NCBI GenBank assembly: GCA_045649105.1
Contig: JAZRPG010000008.1
Span: forward strand, 1 to 23,664
DNA length: 23,664 nucleotides
Origin: JAZRPG01 sp045649105
Lineage (GTDB): Bacteria > Bacillota > Clostridia > Oscillospirales > JAAYXM01
Reading direction: 5' to 3'
Shown: positions 8,631 to 15,042 of the stretch, piece after piece
Layout: each line of letters begins with the position of its first letter
Position numbering within the stretch: the first letter of the stretch is position 1
Program-made: the position numbers and the translations under genes
Notes under the pieces: generated by a model
The model's input: only the letters and a program-made list of their open reading frames with translations
Told to the model about the DNA's origin: nothing
The model's database searches: none

Positions 8631-9464
8631 TTATTCAGCATCAAACCCGGCAAGGAAATCGTCCTCGTCCGTGTTCTGAACTCCCGCAAGCGAGCCGATA
8701 CTCTTTTTCTTGGCAGCATTTGCAGATGCATATATTCTGTTCTGCTCCTCAAGCTCGCGGTTACGCTCTATATAATAAGCTTCAGTCGGGCTGTGCCCTT
8801 TCCTGACAAGGGCAAAAACGCCCTGCGTCACCTTTGCGCCGCCATCTGAAGCTATAAGCTCAGGGTGTTCCCTGAACAGCCTGTTCCAACCTTCAATTTC
8901 TGCTCTGTTTTCCTCTTCGAGAGCTTCTGCCCTCTCCCGCTCCTCGCGGTTTTTTTCAGCTTCGAGCTGAAGCTGCGCCAGACTTTTAACCGTCTCCTCA
9001 GACGCGTCGTCATCACGCGCCCGTATCTCCGACATTCTTGCCTCAAGCCTGCGGTCCTCTGTCCTTTCGCGCTCCTTCTCGATTAACTGTTCAACCGTCA
9101 TGCCCTCACTCTTTGCACGCTCCCGCAAAAAGTCAAAAGCCATTCGGTTCCTGTCGCGTTCCGCTGCAACATGGTCGTAATTAAGCCCCTTCTGAGCAAG
9201 CGTCCTCGCTTCTTCAAGGCTTAAATCCCGCTCCTCGCCGTTGTACTTAACGCGCAGTGCAGAACCCTCATGAGCGCTTCCTCCGGCGTGGTTTCCGCCG
9301 TTTTCTCCGCTTTCCACCGTGCTCTGCACATCGCCGGAATCTCCTCCGTTTTCCTCTTCAGATGCGGAAGTGTGCTCCGTATCCGCTTCCTCATCGTCAA
9401 AAAGATTTTCGGGAAGACCTTCCGTTTCGTTTACTTCCATCGTCTGATTGGTCTCTTCAAACAT
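8631..9464 (-). CDS. Scaffold-like protein for capsid assembly
   Basis: The protein has 277 residues. I chose the ATG at 9462-9464 because AAAGGAG lies eight bases before it; a TTG six bases upstream is too close. The N-terminus (1-70) is very acidic and low in complexity (Glu/Asp/Gly/Ser/His). The middle is a highly charged coiled coil with many ER, EE and RR pairs (about 100-190), and the C-terminus is basic, then acidic, ending DDFLAGFDAE. This is the usual make-up of phage scaffolding proteins, which nucleate capsid assembly and leave before DNA packaging. It sits directly before the capsid gene, the expected position. It follows the small terminase after only 51 bases, so the large terminase and portal genes normally in between are missing here. 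Confidence 0.75.
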   Translation of the reverse strand: MFEETNQTMEVNETEGLPENLFDDEEADTEHTSASEEENGGDSGDVQSTVESGENGGNHAGGSAHEGSALRVKYNGEERDLSLEEARTLAQKGLNYDHVAAERDRNRMAFDFLRERAKSEGMTVEQLIEKERERTEDRRLEARMSEIRARDDDASEETVKSLAQLQLEAEKNREERERAEALEEENRAEIEGWNRLFREHPELIASDGGAKVTQGVFALVRKGHSPTEAYYIERNRELEEQNRIYASANAAKKKSIGSLAGVQNTDEDDFLAGFDAE

Positions 9465-9515
9465 GGTCAACGCTCCTTTGTAAAAAATTTTTATATAAAG
9501 CGCTGGTCTCGCGCA

Positions 9516-10037
9516 TTATACCGTGTTTTTTTCTTTTCCTCCGACTTTATCAACAACATTGATGTTGACATTAACCTCATGCTCGCCCGGGTCATTGTCT
9601 TTTTTGCCGATACCGAGATGCTCTCCCATGAGCTCCAGAGCACGCAGCGCTCCCTTGCTGTCAAATCTCCACTCGCCGCTTTCCTCCCACTCCTTTGTTT
9701 CGGAGTTCCACTCCAGCACCGGCTCTTTAGTCATGCATCTTCTGTACACCTTTGCTGCCTCGCTCATAATGGTGTTTGCCGAAAGCCCGAGCTCCTCATA
9801 TATCAGCGTCGCTCTGAGCGCCCTGTATTCCGCAACATCTTCGCGGGCAAGTATTCTCGATGCCTGGGTAGCCGCACTGCGCCTGTTTTCCCCTCCGTCG
9901 CGAGTCTTTCCATATCCTGCTCTGAGTGCCGCATCAGCTTTACACCCGTCAACCTCAAGTTCCTCTATAAACCGTCTCTCCTTCGGCGAAATCTTTTTTT
10001 CAAGCTCCTCAAATCGGAGCAGCTTTTCTTTCTCCAT
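9516..10037 (-). CDS. Phage terminase small subunit
   Basis: This protein has 173 residues from the ATG at 10035-10037, chosen because AAGGGG lies about eight bases upstream; the frame itself is open 16 codons further. SPKERRFIEELEVDGCKADAALRAGYG near the N-terminus is the helix-turn-helix of the Terminase_2 family. A SAATQASRILAREDVAEYRALR region and a C-terminal tail ending in NVNINVVDKVGG are also typical. The subunit recognises the pac/cos site and hands DNA to the large subunit for headful or cos packaging. It is the first gene of the late operon, after an ArpU-like regulator and a candidate late promoter. Normally the large subunit gene follows. Here the scaffold follows directly, an odd gap. 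Confidence 0.85.
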   Translation of the reverse strand: MEKEKLLRFEELEKKISPKERRFIEELEVDGCKADAALRAGYGKTRDGGENRRSAATQASRILAREDVAEYRALRATLIYEELGLSANTIMSEAAKVYRRCMTKEPVLEWNSETKEWEESGEWRFDSKGALRALELMGEHLGIGKKDNDPGEHEVNVNINVVDKVGGKEKNTV

Positions 10038-10112
10038 TTGTTCTGCCCCTTTTGCATATAAAAAGACCGACAGCGGAAAACACATCCGCCGTCAGCCTTT
10101 GCTATCATAATC

Positions 10113-10118
10113 ATTGTA
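10113..10118 (-). promoter_or_regulatory. Candidate late promoter (extended -10)
   Basis: Read on the minus strand, TGGTACAAT gives an extended -10 (TACAAT at 10113-10118 with a TG just upstream). It starts about 75 bases before the small terminase. No good -35 hexamer lies 17 bases upstream, which fits a promoter that needs an activator. Two direct heptamers TGAGACA (10139-10145 and 10150-10156) lie upstream and are listed separately. Confidence 0.55.
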
Positions 10119-10138
10119 CCACACTTTTCCGTTTTGTG

Positions 10139-10156
10139 TGTCTCATTTTTGTCTCA
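10139..10156 (-). repeat. Tandem TGAGACA heptamers, candidate activator site
   Basis: On the minus strand TGAGACA occurs twice (10150-10156 and 10139-10145). The copies are exactly 11 bp apart, about one helical turn, starting three bases past the stop of the ArpU-like gene. They sit upstream of the extended -10 element of the late promoter, where an activator would bind. That the ArpU-like protein is the binder is inferred from position. Confidence 0.5.
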
Positions 10157-10158
10157 AT

Positions 10159-10590
10159 TTATGTTACAACAGCTCCGTAAAAAGCTCTTGTAAAGTTTAT
10201 AAGGGCGCTGTCGCGAAGCCTGTATGCCGTTGCGCGGCTCATATGCTCGTTTGCTGCTATCTCGTCCATATTGCGCTCTTCTATACAGGCAAGGCGCAGA
10301 ATCCTCGCCTCTCCGTCAGAAAGCACGGACATCGCGCTTTCCACGCGTCTGACCTCCCGGGCAACCTTTTTAAACCTCATCTTCTCATCTTCGATGCTTG
10401 CAATGAGGCTCAGCCATTTATGCTCTGTTTTATTTCCTCCCCCGCTGTTCGGGGTTGTCCCGCCTGCTCCGCTTCCGCTTGATTTCAGAGCAGTCTCATA
10501 CTCGATAATTTTGCTTTTCGTAATTTTCTCCGCAATGCAGTTTTTCCGGTACCGTTTCAGCTCATCAACAGCGAGCACCCTGTAGTCCAT
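10159..10590 (-). CDS. ArpU-like phage late transcription regulator
   Basis: This protein has 143 residues if started at the ATG at 10588-10590, which stands 11 bases after AAAGGGG. A GTG four codons upstream touches that site and is less likely. The C-terminal third, with ILRLACIEERNMDEIAANEH and MSRATAYRLRDSALINFTRAF, is a sigma-region-4-type helix-turn-helix of the ArpU/RinA kind. These proteins activate late (packaging, head, tail) transcription. A Ser/Gly linker (about 40-60) joins it to a helical N-terminus that may bind RNA polymerase. It is transcribed from its own near-consensus promoter and sits right before the late operon, the usual place. Two TGAGACA repeats directly after its stop are a candidate target. 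Confidence 0.8.
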   Translation of the reverse strand: MDYRVLAVDELKRYRKNCIAEKITKSKIIEYETALKSSGSGAGGTTPNSGGGNKTEHKWLSLIASIEDEKMRFKKVAREVRRVESAMSVLSDGEARILRLACIEERNMDEIAANEHMSRATAYRLRDSALINFTRAFYGAVVT

Positions 10591-10629
10591 TTCGCTTTTC
10601 ACCCCTTTTTAAAGCCTGAATCTGTGAAT

Positions 10630-10658
10630 ATTATAGCATTTTGTTTATTTTCCGTCAA
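10630..10658 (-). promoter_or_regulatory. Near-consensus sigma-70-type promoter for the late regulator
   Basis: On the minus strand TTGACG (10653-10658) is followed after exactly 17 bases by TATAAT (10630-10635). The expected start is near 10623, about 33 bases before the ATG of the ArpU-like gene. It differs from consensus by one base, so it is a strong promoter unless repressed. The CGCGCG inverted repeat (10680-10700) and tandem AAATGTTGAG repeats (10723-10742) just upstream could be control sites. Confidence 0.8.
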
Positions 10659-10679
10659 CTTTTCAAAGCCTTTCCCATG

Positions 10680-10700
10680 CGCGCGAATAATAAACGCGCG
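10680..10700. repeat. CGCGCG inverted repeat
   Basis: CGCGCG at 10680-10685 and 10695-10700 flank a nine-base AT-only loop. A third CGCGCG lies at 10711-10716. The element stands 22 bases upstream of the -35 of the late-regulator promoter, in otherwise AT-rich DNA. It could be an operator or part of an origin; no U-tract follows, so it is not a typical terminator. Confidence 0.5.
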
Positions 10701-10722
10701 TGCGCCTCTCCGCGCGAGAAGA

Positions 10723-10742
10723 CTCAACATTTCTCAACATTT
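10723..10742 (-). repeat. Perfect tandem 10-bp repeat (AAATGTTGAG x2)
   Basis: On the minus strand AAATGTTGAG is repeated exactly, head to tail, with a 10-bp period. It lies in the noncoding stretch between the replication protein gene and the late-regulator promoter. A 10-bp period puts both copies on the same face of the helix, as for paired protein-binding sites (iteron or operator). The binder is unknown. Confidence 0.6.
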
Positions 10743-10913
10743 CTGTTTTTATCGGCCGCTTTTGCTTCTCCGTCAGATATTCTCTTTCTCTTTATGTTTG
10801 CGGTCGTAAAACTTTACACATTTACAAGTTTTTCTACAGGCGGCCTTTTCTGCCGCCCGCTTGCCCCTCTCCGTTTCCTGAAAAAAGCTTTTTGCAACAG
10901 CTCAGCTTTGCAT

Positions 10914-11657
10914 TCAGCACTTAGAATGCCGCTTTTCCTTTTCCGGAATTTTAACATATTTAAAATACAGGTACCCGAACTCATTGCTCTCCCGCTCGAC
11001 GAGCTTGTATCCCTTCGGAGCTCTCGGAGGCTTGTCCACGCTGTAATCGCGTCTTATAAGCGTCACGCGCTCCTTTTCGGGCGCTTCTATGTTCCTCGAG
11101 CGGTAATACCTGTGTCCGCCCTGCTCCTTCGTCCAGTGATTAAATAAGTAATTTGCAAGACCCGTAAAGTCTGCGCCGTAGTCCTGCTTATTATATGTGT
11201 TGTGTGCGCGGAGCTTATTAATGCTGACTATCTCTCCGTATATCCATTGCTCGCGGATAGTCTCCTCCGGGATTCCGTCCGATACCATATGAAAATGTAT
11301 GCGCTCGGTTGAAGCTCCTCTTCCCATATATAATTTGATTTTTGCATCAGGAAAGCGGCGTCTGAGCCTTCGGATAAATGCATACTTTATTCTCCGCGCT
11401 TCAGGCCAAGTATGTACTTCATGCGCGTCATCAAAGGTGAGTGTTGAGTAAAGAGAAATTCCCGCTCTGAATGTATTGTTGAACTGCTGCGCATGGTGCC
11501 GGCGTGCAATCTCCGTATTGTGTCGCTCCCGCTCCTCATCGTTTTTGAATCTCGGCTTCGGCTTTGATTTCTCGAGATTTACCGTGTTGTCGGCAACGGT
11601 ATATACAATCTGTTCGCATACCGCCCCGGCAAATACCGTCCGCTTAACTCTCTTCAC
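10914..11657 (-). CDS. HUH-type rolling-circle replication protein
   Basis: This 247-residue protein starts with GTG at 11655-11657, with AGGTGAGGAG just upstream. YSTLTFDD (70-77) corresponds to Rep motif I, RIHFHMVSDG contains the HUH metal site (H121, H123), and DFTGLANYLFNHW (163-175) supplies the likely nicking tyrosine Y170. These are the three motifs of HUH endonucleases, which nick one strand and stay joined to the 5' end to start rolling-circle replication. A basic N-terminus and a C-terminal DUF-like region of prophage Rep proteins complete it. It is the last gene of the early operon and stands next to a repeat-rich noncoding stretch. No helicase, primase or polymerase gene is seen in the window, so this protein may be the main replication initiator. 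Confidence 0.75.
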   Translation of the reverse strand: MKRVKRTVFAGAVCEQIVYTVADNTVNLEKSKPKPRFKNDEERERHNTEIARRHHAQQFNNTFRAGISLYSTLTFDDAHEVHTWPEARRIKYAFIRRLRRRFPDAKIKLYMGRGASTERIHFHMVSDGIPEETIREQWIYGEIVSINKLRAHNTYNKQDYGADFTGLANYLFNHWTKEQGGHRYYRSRNIEAPEKERVTLIRRDYSVDKPPRAPKGYKLVERESNEFGYLYFKYVKIPEKEKRHSKC

Positions 11658-11699
11658 TTTCTCCTCACCTCGTTTTTGCTCTTGAATATTTCTGCAAGT

Positions 11700-12209
11700 T
11701 TACGGATTATGCTTCTTCTTCGCAGGCCAGAGGTTAAATGTAAAGCTGTCATCCCAATACCCCAGATGTCCGCGTTTTTTCAAATCCCGAAGCACTGCCA
11801 GGCACTCGCTCTGAGGCCTGTCCTTCAGCTCCGACAGCTTCCTTGCAAGCTCAGGAAGCGTCTGATTAAAATCCTCTTTTATGCACATCGAGATAAGCGC
11901 AGAGGTAACGCTCCTGTCCCGGCTGAACGGGTCAACCGCCCACACAGGATTTCTCGGCATCGGCCGCCTTCCTCGCCTCTTTTCACCTGCTCCTTTCCCC
12001 TCATCGCCTTTCCCGGTCGGGTTATGGCGCCTGTTCCACCTGTTTCTTGCTTTCCTTTCCGTATCACACCAATCAGATGTTGTATTGCATTTATGGCAAT
12101 GTACCCGGAAGCACCCCGTTTCAGGGCTTCGGAATATACTTACGCCGCCGGTTACGGCACTTTGATTATATGTTGCGCCGCAAAACGGACAAGGCAATAA
12201 TTCAGCCAT
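11700..12209 (-). CDS. Lar-like zinc-ribbon protein with C-terminal helical domain
   Basis: This 169-residue protein starts at the ATG at 12207-12209; a GTG one codon upstream is also open. The first 60 residues contain PCPFCG (C7, C10) and CFRVHCHKC, with an intervening beta-rich segment. This is a zinc ribbon like that of Lar/restriction-alleviation proteins, found in many phages. A basic, Gly/Arg-rich linker (about 62-85) leads to a C-terminal winged-helix-like part (about 95-165) with TLPELARKLSELKDRPQSE and LRDLKKRGHLGY. Lar-type ribbons modulate host restriction in some phages, but the fused C-terminus suggests DNA binding. Function is uncertain. Confidence 0.65.
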   Translation of the reverse strand: MAELLPCPFCGATYNQSAVTGGVSIFRSPETGCFRVHCHKCNTTSDWCDTERKARNRWNRRHNPTGKGDEGKGAGEKRRGRRPMPRNPVWAVDPFSRDRSVTSALISMCIKEDFNQTLPELARKLSELKDRPQSECLAVLRDLKKRGHLGYWDDSFTFNLWPAKKKHNP

Positions 12210-12225
12210 CACTCCGCACCGCCTT

Positions 12226-12354
12226 TCAACCTAATGCCCATTGCCACATCTCTTTTCCTATTCCAATGCAAAAAGGAACAACAAAAGAAACTAAAAGGAC
12301 AACCACCGCAAGGGTAACAATTATCTCGTATCCATATTTATCCAACCACTTCAC
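12226..12354 (-). CDS. 42-residue membrane mini-protein
   Basis: A GTG start (12352-12354) overlaps the TAG of the upstream gene (TAGTG), with GGAGG just before it, so translation is coupled. The product is VKWLDKYGYEIIVTLAVVV... with one hydrophobic segment (about residues 10-32) and ends EMWQWALG. It is a single-span membrane protein of unknown role, in the run of small early genes. Confidence 0.6.
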   Translation of the reverse strand: MKWLDKYGYEIIVTLAVVVLLVSFVVPFCIGIGKEMWQWALG

Positions 12355-12668
12355 TATTCGCCACCCTCTTTCTGCAATGCCTGTTCTGCTTCTTCTTTGG
12401 TGAGGAATGTCTCATTCTCCTCATAGATAATAACATCGCCGTCTCCTAATTCTACTGTAAATCGCATCTCGCTTCCTGACGCATAGCATGCAATCACATA
12501 TCCTTTCCACCACACATTCAGTCCTTTATCTACTACATATACCATATCTCCCACCTTGCACTTCGGAACTATTACACCGTTTGCGAGAAGATAATCGGCA
12601 ATCTCCTCGGATGTGCCACTTCCCCAATATCGTGTAGATTCTAACAACTCTATCAATCTCTCACGCAT
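12354..12668 (-). CDS. Early phage protein of unknown function
   Basis: This protein has 104 residues if it starts at the ATG at 12666-12668, which follows GGCGGTGG and overlaps the end of the ASCH gene; an ATG eight codons upstream (12692) also exists. It begins MRERLIELLESTRYWG. IADYLLANGVIVPKCKVGDMVYVVDK suggests a short helical part followed by a small SH3-like beta barrel, ending in an acidic tail. I have seen this MRERLI...IADYLLANGV pattern in many prophages of Clostridia, but no function is known. It overlaps both neighbours, consistent with one polycistronic transcript. Confidence 0.65.
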   Translation of the reverse strand: MRERLIELLESTRYWGSGTSEEIADYLLANGVIVPKCKVGDMVYVVDKGLNVWWKGYVIACYASGSEMRFTVELGDGDVIIYEENETFLTKEEAEQALQKEGGE

Positions 12669-13188
12669 CAGATCCACCGCCTTTCTCGACATAGCACCAA
12701 CTCTGTGGTGGTCTTATAATTTCGTGCGTTGGCATTATGTATCCGTTTTTATCAATATATGCCCTGACATTATAATACCTAAACTCGCTCAACTCCTTCG
12801 GCTCGTCATAGATTACAAGGTTTGATATGTGCCAGCCGTAGAGAGGTTTGCATTGTGCATAATCGAGCATTTCTTTCGGAGAAAGGCAAGACTCCTCACA
12901 ATCGACAACATCAACCATTTCATAGCCGGGCATTGCAATCGGGGATATTCTGTCACACACAAACTCGCCTATGACTTTGCCTTTGTTAGCTTTGTAATAT
13001 ATCGCCTTTCCGTCTGCATCAAAGCCTCGTAAAGTTTTTTCTGCAAAAGAATTGTCTTTTGTGCAATATATGTAGCACTTGAACGGCGTATCAAGCTTCG
13101 GTCTTGTCTTCCTGACCTCAACCGTCTTTTTACCGCTTGCGATAAGCTTGCACCACTTCGGCTGTATGCTTATAAGTACAGAGGTCAT
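12661..13188 (-). CDS. ASCH-domain protein
   Basis: This 175-residue protein opens with VLISIQPKWCKLIASGKKTVE (residues 4-24) followed by VEVRKTRPKLDTPF. The SIQP..C.LI.SGKKT-E-R pattern marks the ASCH domain (PUA-like beta barrel), thought to bind RNA or modified nucleotides. A YIYCTK segment and a VIGEFVCD strand belong to the same fold. The C-terminus (about 140-175) is an extension. ASCH proteins are common in phage early operons. The ATG overlaps the TGA of the tiny gene upstream (ATGA), so translation is likely coupled. Confidence 0.75.
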   Translation of the reverse strand: MTSVLISIQPKWCKLIASGKKTVEVRKTRPKLDTPFKCYIYCTKDNSFAEKTLRGFDADGKAIYYKANKGKVIGEFVCDRISPIAMPGYEMVDVVDCEESCLSPKEMLDYAQCKPLYGWHISNLVIYDEPKELSEFRYYNVRAYIDKNGYIMPTHEIIRPPQSWCYVEKGGGSDA

Positions 13189-13295
13189 TCCCTCTCACTC
13201 TCCATTTCTGCTAATTCAGCCTTTACCGCTAGCTTAAATGAATGTACAGCCAGTTCCTTTGCCTTGACTATCACCTTCAGTTCAGTGTCAGCCAT
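13185..13295 (-). CDS. 36-residue early protein (possible truncated four-helix protein)
   Basis: The frame runs from ATG at 13293-13295 to a TGA that overlaps the ATG of the ASCH gene. The product begins MADTELKVIVKAKELAVHSF and is a single charged helix. The opening resembles the first helix of small four-helix-bundle proteins of prophages, but stops after about 36 residues, so it may be a truncated copy. The overlap and codon phase support that it is translated. Confidence 0.5.
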   Translation of the reverse strand: MADTELKVIVKAKELAVHSFKLAVKAELAEMESERE

Positions 13296-13297
13296 CG

Positions 13298-13819
13298 TTA
13301 GTCCTCACAAGATACAGAGATAGAAGATACAAAAATCAAAAACGGACGCGCGCCGTAATCGTGGCAGTAGTGATTGATGCTGAAGCCGGACGGCGAAACG
13401 CAACGACACCAGTAGTCATTTCCATGCTCAGGAGTAGTTTCGGGTGTAGCAAGCCACCACCAGCCATCATATTTGTGCTCGTCGAACATGCTTACATTAT
13501 TCCTGTAAAAATCGAATGTCGGGATACTGATTTTGCTTTTTACGTTGCCGTATGTCTTTAGACCGTCGAGGCTCGTCAAATCTACTTCGTGTTCGAGTAT
13601 ATTTTCTGCTCCGACCTCAGCTTCAAGCTTCGGCAAAATCTCATCCTTCAAACGCTTCAATATAAAACTTTTTGCAAAGTCGTTGTTTTTGCCAAAATCT
13701 GAATCAAAAACACATTCCTTTGCAACCGCGATTGTTTTATCTCCGTCGCAACTGAATTTTATAAACTCGATACCCCCAACCTTGAAAAGCTTACCAATCT
13801 TTACTTCTGATAATTTCAT
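13298..13819 (-). CDS. DUF6273-like (C-type-lectin-fold) protein, copy 1
   Basis: This 173-residue protein has an ATG after AAAGGAGAG. It has an N-terminal beta part (VGGIEFIKFSCDGDKTIAV), an internal FGKNNDFAKS motif, and a C-terminus with WWWLATPETTPEHGNDYW, then CVSPSG, and ending ARPFLIF. The WWWLATP, CVSPSG and G-x-RPF motifs are typical of DUF6273. That family resembles the C-type lectin / FGE-like fold used by DGR variable proteins. Here these genes lie in the early operon, not among tail genes, so their role is unclear. The next gene upstream is a paralogue. The stretch between CVSPSG and RPF is rich in Asn/Tyr/His/Asp codons ending in C or T. Confidence 0.7.
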   Translation of the reverse strand: MKLSEVKIGKLFKVGGIEFIKFSCDGDKTIAVAKECVFDSDFGKNNDFAKSFILKRLKDEILPKLEAEVGAENILEHEVDLTSLDGLKTYGNVKSKISIPTFDFYRNNVSMFDEHKYDGWWWLATPETTPEHGNDYWCRCVSPSGFSINHYCHDYGARPFLIFVSSISVSCED

Positions 13820-13837
13820 TTTCTTTCTCTCCTTTAC

Positions 13838-14452
13838 TTATTTAGATACAAAGATTTTAGATTTTAAGATACAAAACGGACGAACGCCGAAATAGTTGTC
13901 GTAGCTAAAGTCGAAGATGCTGCCGGACGGCGAAACGCACTTAATCCAGTTTGCATCATCGTGCGTAGGTGTGCTGTACGGAGTTATAAGCCACCACCAT
14001 GCGTCCACCTTATGCTTATCGAGGATTCTGACATATTTACGGTAGAGATTGCACGTCAGAAGCGACATTTTTGCTTCAACATCACCGTAATCATCGAGGC
14101 CGTCATCTGATGTCAAGTCAACGCAATGCTCAACAAGATTATCCCCGCCTGCAATAGCGCCGATTTCATCGGCAAACGCCTCAAGCTTTTCTCTCACAAC
14201 ACACTCATCATCTGCAAAGTTGTTGTTTTTGCCGAAAGTAGATTTCTCCGGGAGCAGGCCTTTAAGGATTATTCTCGTGAGCTCCGCGCAGTGTTCGAGA
14301 ACAACAAATTCGTGCTCACCGATTTTGAAAGGGTCACCCTCCGCGACTTCTGAAAGCCTTACCTGGTTAAAATCGAAGCTGCTCTCAATTTCTCTGACAT
14401 GCTCATCGGTCAGGTCAATCCTTTTTCCGTTTAGCGTCAAGTAGTTTTCCAT
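13838..14452 (-). CDS. DUF6273-like (C-type-lectin-fold) protein, copy 2
   Basis: This 204-residue protein has an ATG after AAAAGGAG. It shares with its neighbour the FGKNN-F motif, YGDVEAKMS, WWWLITPYSTP, CVSPSG and GVRPFCI near the C-terminus. The N-terminal 30 residues add a short segment (MENYLTLNGKRIDLTDEHV) not present in copy 1. The two genes are 18 bases apart in tandem, so a duplication is likely. Codons between CVSPSG and VRPF differ between copies while the flanks match, including the 18 bases encoding CVSPSG. I do not know the function; the fold is thought to bind ligands. Confidence 0.7.
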   Translation of the reverse strand: MENYLTLNGKRIDLTDEHVREIESSFDFNQVRLSEVAEGDPFKIGEHEFVVLEHCAELTRIILKGLLPEKSTFGKNNNFADDECVVREKLEAFADEIGAIAGGDNLVEHCVDLTSDDGLDDYGDVEAKMSLLTCNLYRKYVRILDKHKVDAWWWLITPYSTPTHDDANWIKCVSPSGSIFDFSYDNYFGVRPFCILKSKIFVSK

Positions 14453-14490
14453 TTTTCTTTCTCCTTTTTATATTTCTTTCAATATCTCCC

Positions 14491-14919
14491 TCACCGAAAG
14501 TCCTCTCCCGGAAATGGTAACGGCTCATTGTCTCCGACAAGCTCTTCAAAATCATCAGCTGCAGGCGGCAAAAATTCGTTCCCTTGTTCTCTTTCCGTTC
14601 CGATGCTCTTTCTCTCGGCAAAGAAAACCTCATCCGCGACAACCTCAACAACGGTTCTATTGTTGCCGTCTCCGTCTTTATATGTCCTCGTCTGAATCCT
14701 TCCGCTCAATGCCATAAGCTGACCTTTTGAAAACCACTTTGAAACAAACTCAGCCGTATTTCTCCACGCGACAATATTTATAAAATCCGTATTCTGTCCG
14801 TCTTTTTTAAAACCTCTGTCAACAGCCAGAGTAAAAGACATAACAGGGACATTGCTCTGTGTGTGCCGTAGCTCCGGGTCTCTCGTTATCCGTCCCATTA
14901 AAATTACTTTATTTAGCAT
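14491..14919 (-). CDS. ssb: Single-stranded DNA-binding protein
   Basis: The start is the ATG at 14917-14919, as MLNKVILMGRITRDPELRHT is the standard SSB opening, and GGGGGGAG lies upstream; the frame is open 26 codons further but without SSB similarity. It has 142 residues. The OB fold spans about 1-105 with FINIVAWRNTAEFV, LMALSGRIQTRTY and VEVVADEVFF. A short acidic C-terminus (DDFEELVGDNEPLPFPGEDFR) replaces the common DDDIPF tip. It protects single strands in replication and recombination and recruits other proteins through that tail. It overlaps the preceding small gene and probably serves the phage's own replication together with the HUH protein. Confidence 0.92.
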   Translation of the reverse strand: MLNKVILMGRITRDPELRHTQSNVPVMSFTLAVDRGFKKDGQNTDFINIVAWRNTAEFVSKWFSKGQLMALSGRIQTRTYKDGDGNNRTVVEVVADEVFFAERKSIGTEREQGNEFLPPAADDFEELVGDNEPLPFPGEDFR

Positions 14920-15038
14920 CTGTTTCTCCCCCCAATCGCCGCCAGTACCGTAATCGCAGCTCCTGTCAGAAGCAGCGGAATGCACTCTGCAACACATGCC
15001 GTTGCAATCGCCAGCGTCAGAACTATTGATTCTCTCAT
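14913..15038 (-). CDS. 41-residue membrane mini-protein overlapping ssb
   Basis: An ATG (15036-15038), with GGGAAGG shortly upstream, opens a 41-residue frame that ends TAA at 14913-14915, overlapping the SSB start by seven bases. The product has one hydrophobic stretch (SIVLTLAIATACVAECIPLL and beyond) with a short basic tail (GGRNRC). It resembles single- or double-span phage membrane peptides. Function is unknown. Overlap with ssb indicates translational coupling. Confidence 0.5.
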   Translation of the reverse strand: MRESIVLTLAIATACVAECIPLLLTGAAITVLAAIGGRNRC

Positions 15039-15042
15039 TTTT

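Larger units (their letters stand above)
10602..10913. other. 310-bp noncoding region between replication and late genes
   Basis: No convincing gene is seen here. It holds the late-regulator promoter, a CGCGCG inverted repeat, the tandem AAATGTTGAG repeat and a GGCGGC(N7)GCCGCC stem (about 10840-10858). A symmetric AAAAAGCTTTTT lies near 10886-10897. It directly follows the gene of an HUH replication protein, so part of it might be a replication origin; this is inference only. The early operon may end within it, but no clear terminator with a U-tract was found. Confidence 0.5.

Noticed and set aside
9270..10110. Two long plus-strand frames opposite the scaffold and terminase genes
   Set aside because: They are mirror frames of recognised phage genes, with no start signals.
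10680..10700. CGCGCG hairpin as a terminator
   Set aside because: No T-run follows on either strand, and it lies upstream of a promoter, so a regulatory site is more likely.
10723..10742. Possible CRISPR array from the tandem 10-bp repeat
   Set aside because: Only two copies with no spacers.
13298..14452. A complete diversity-generating retroelement
   Set aside because: No reverse transcriptase, template repeat or accessory gene was found in the window; only the target-like footprint is present.
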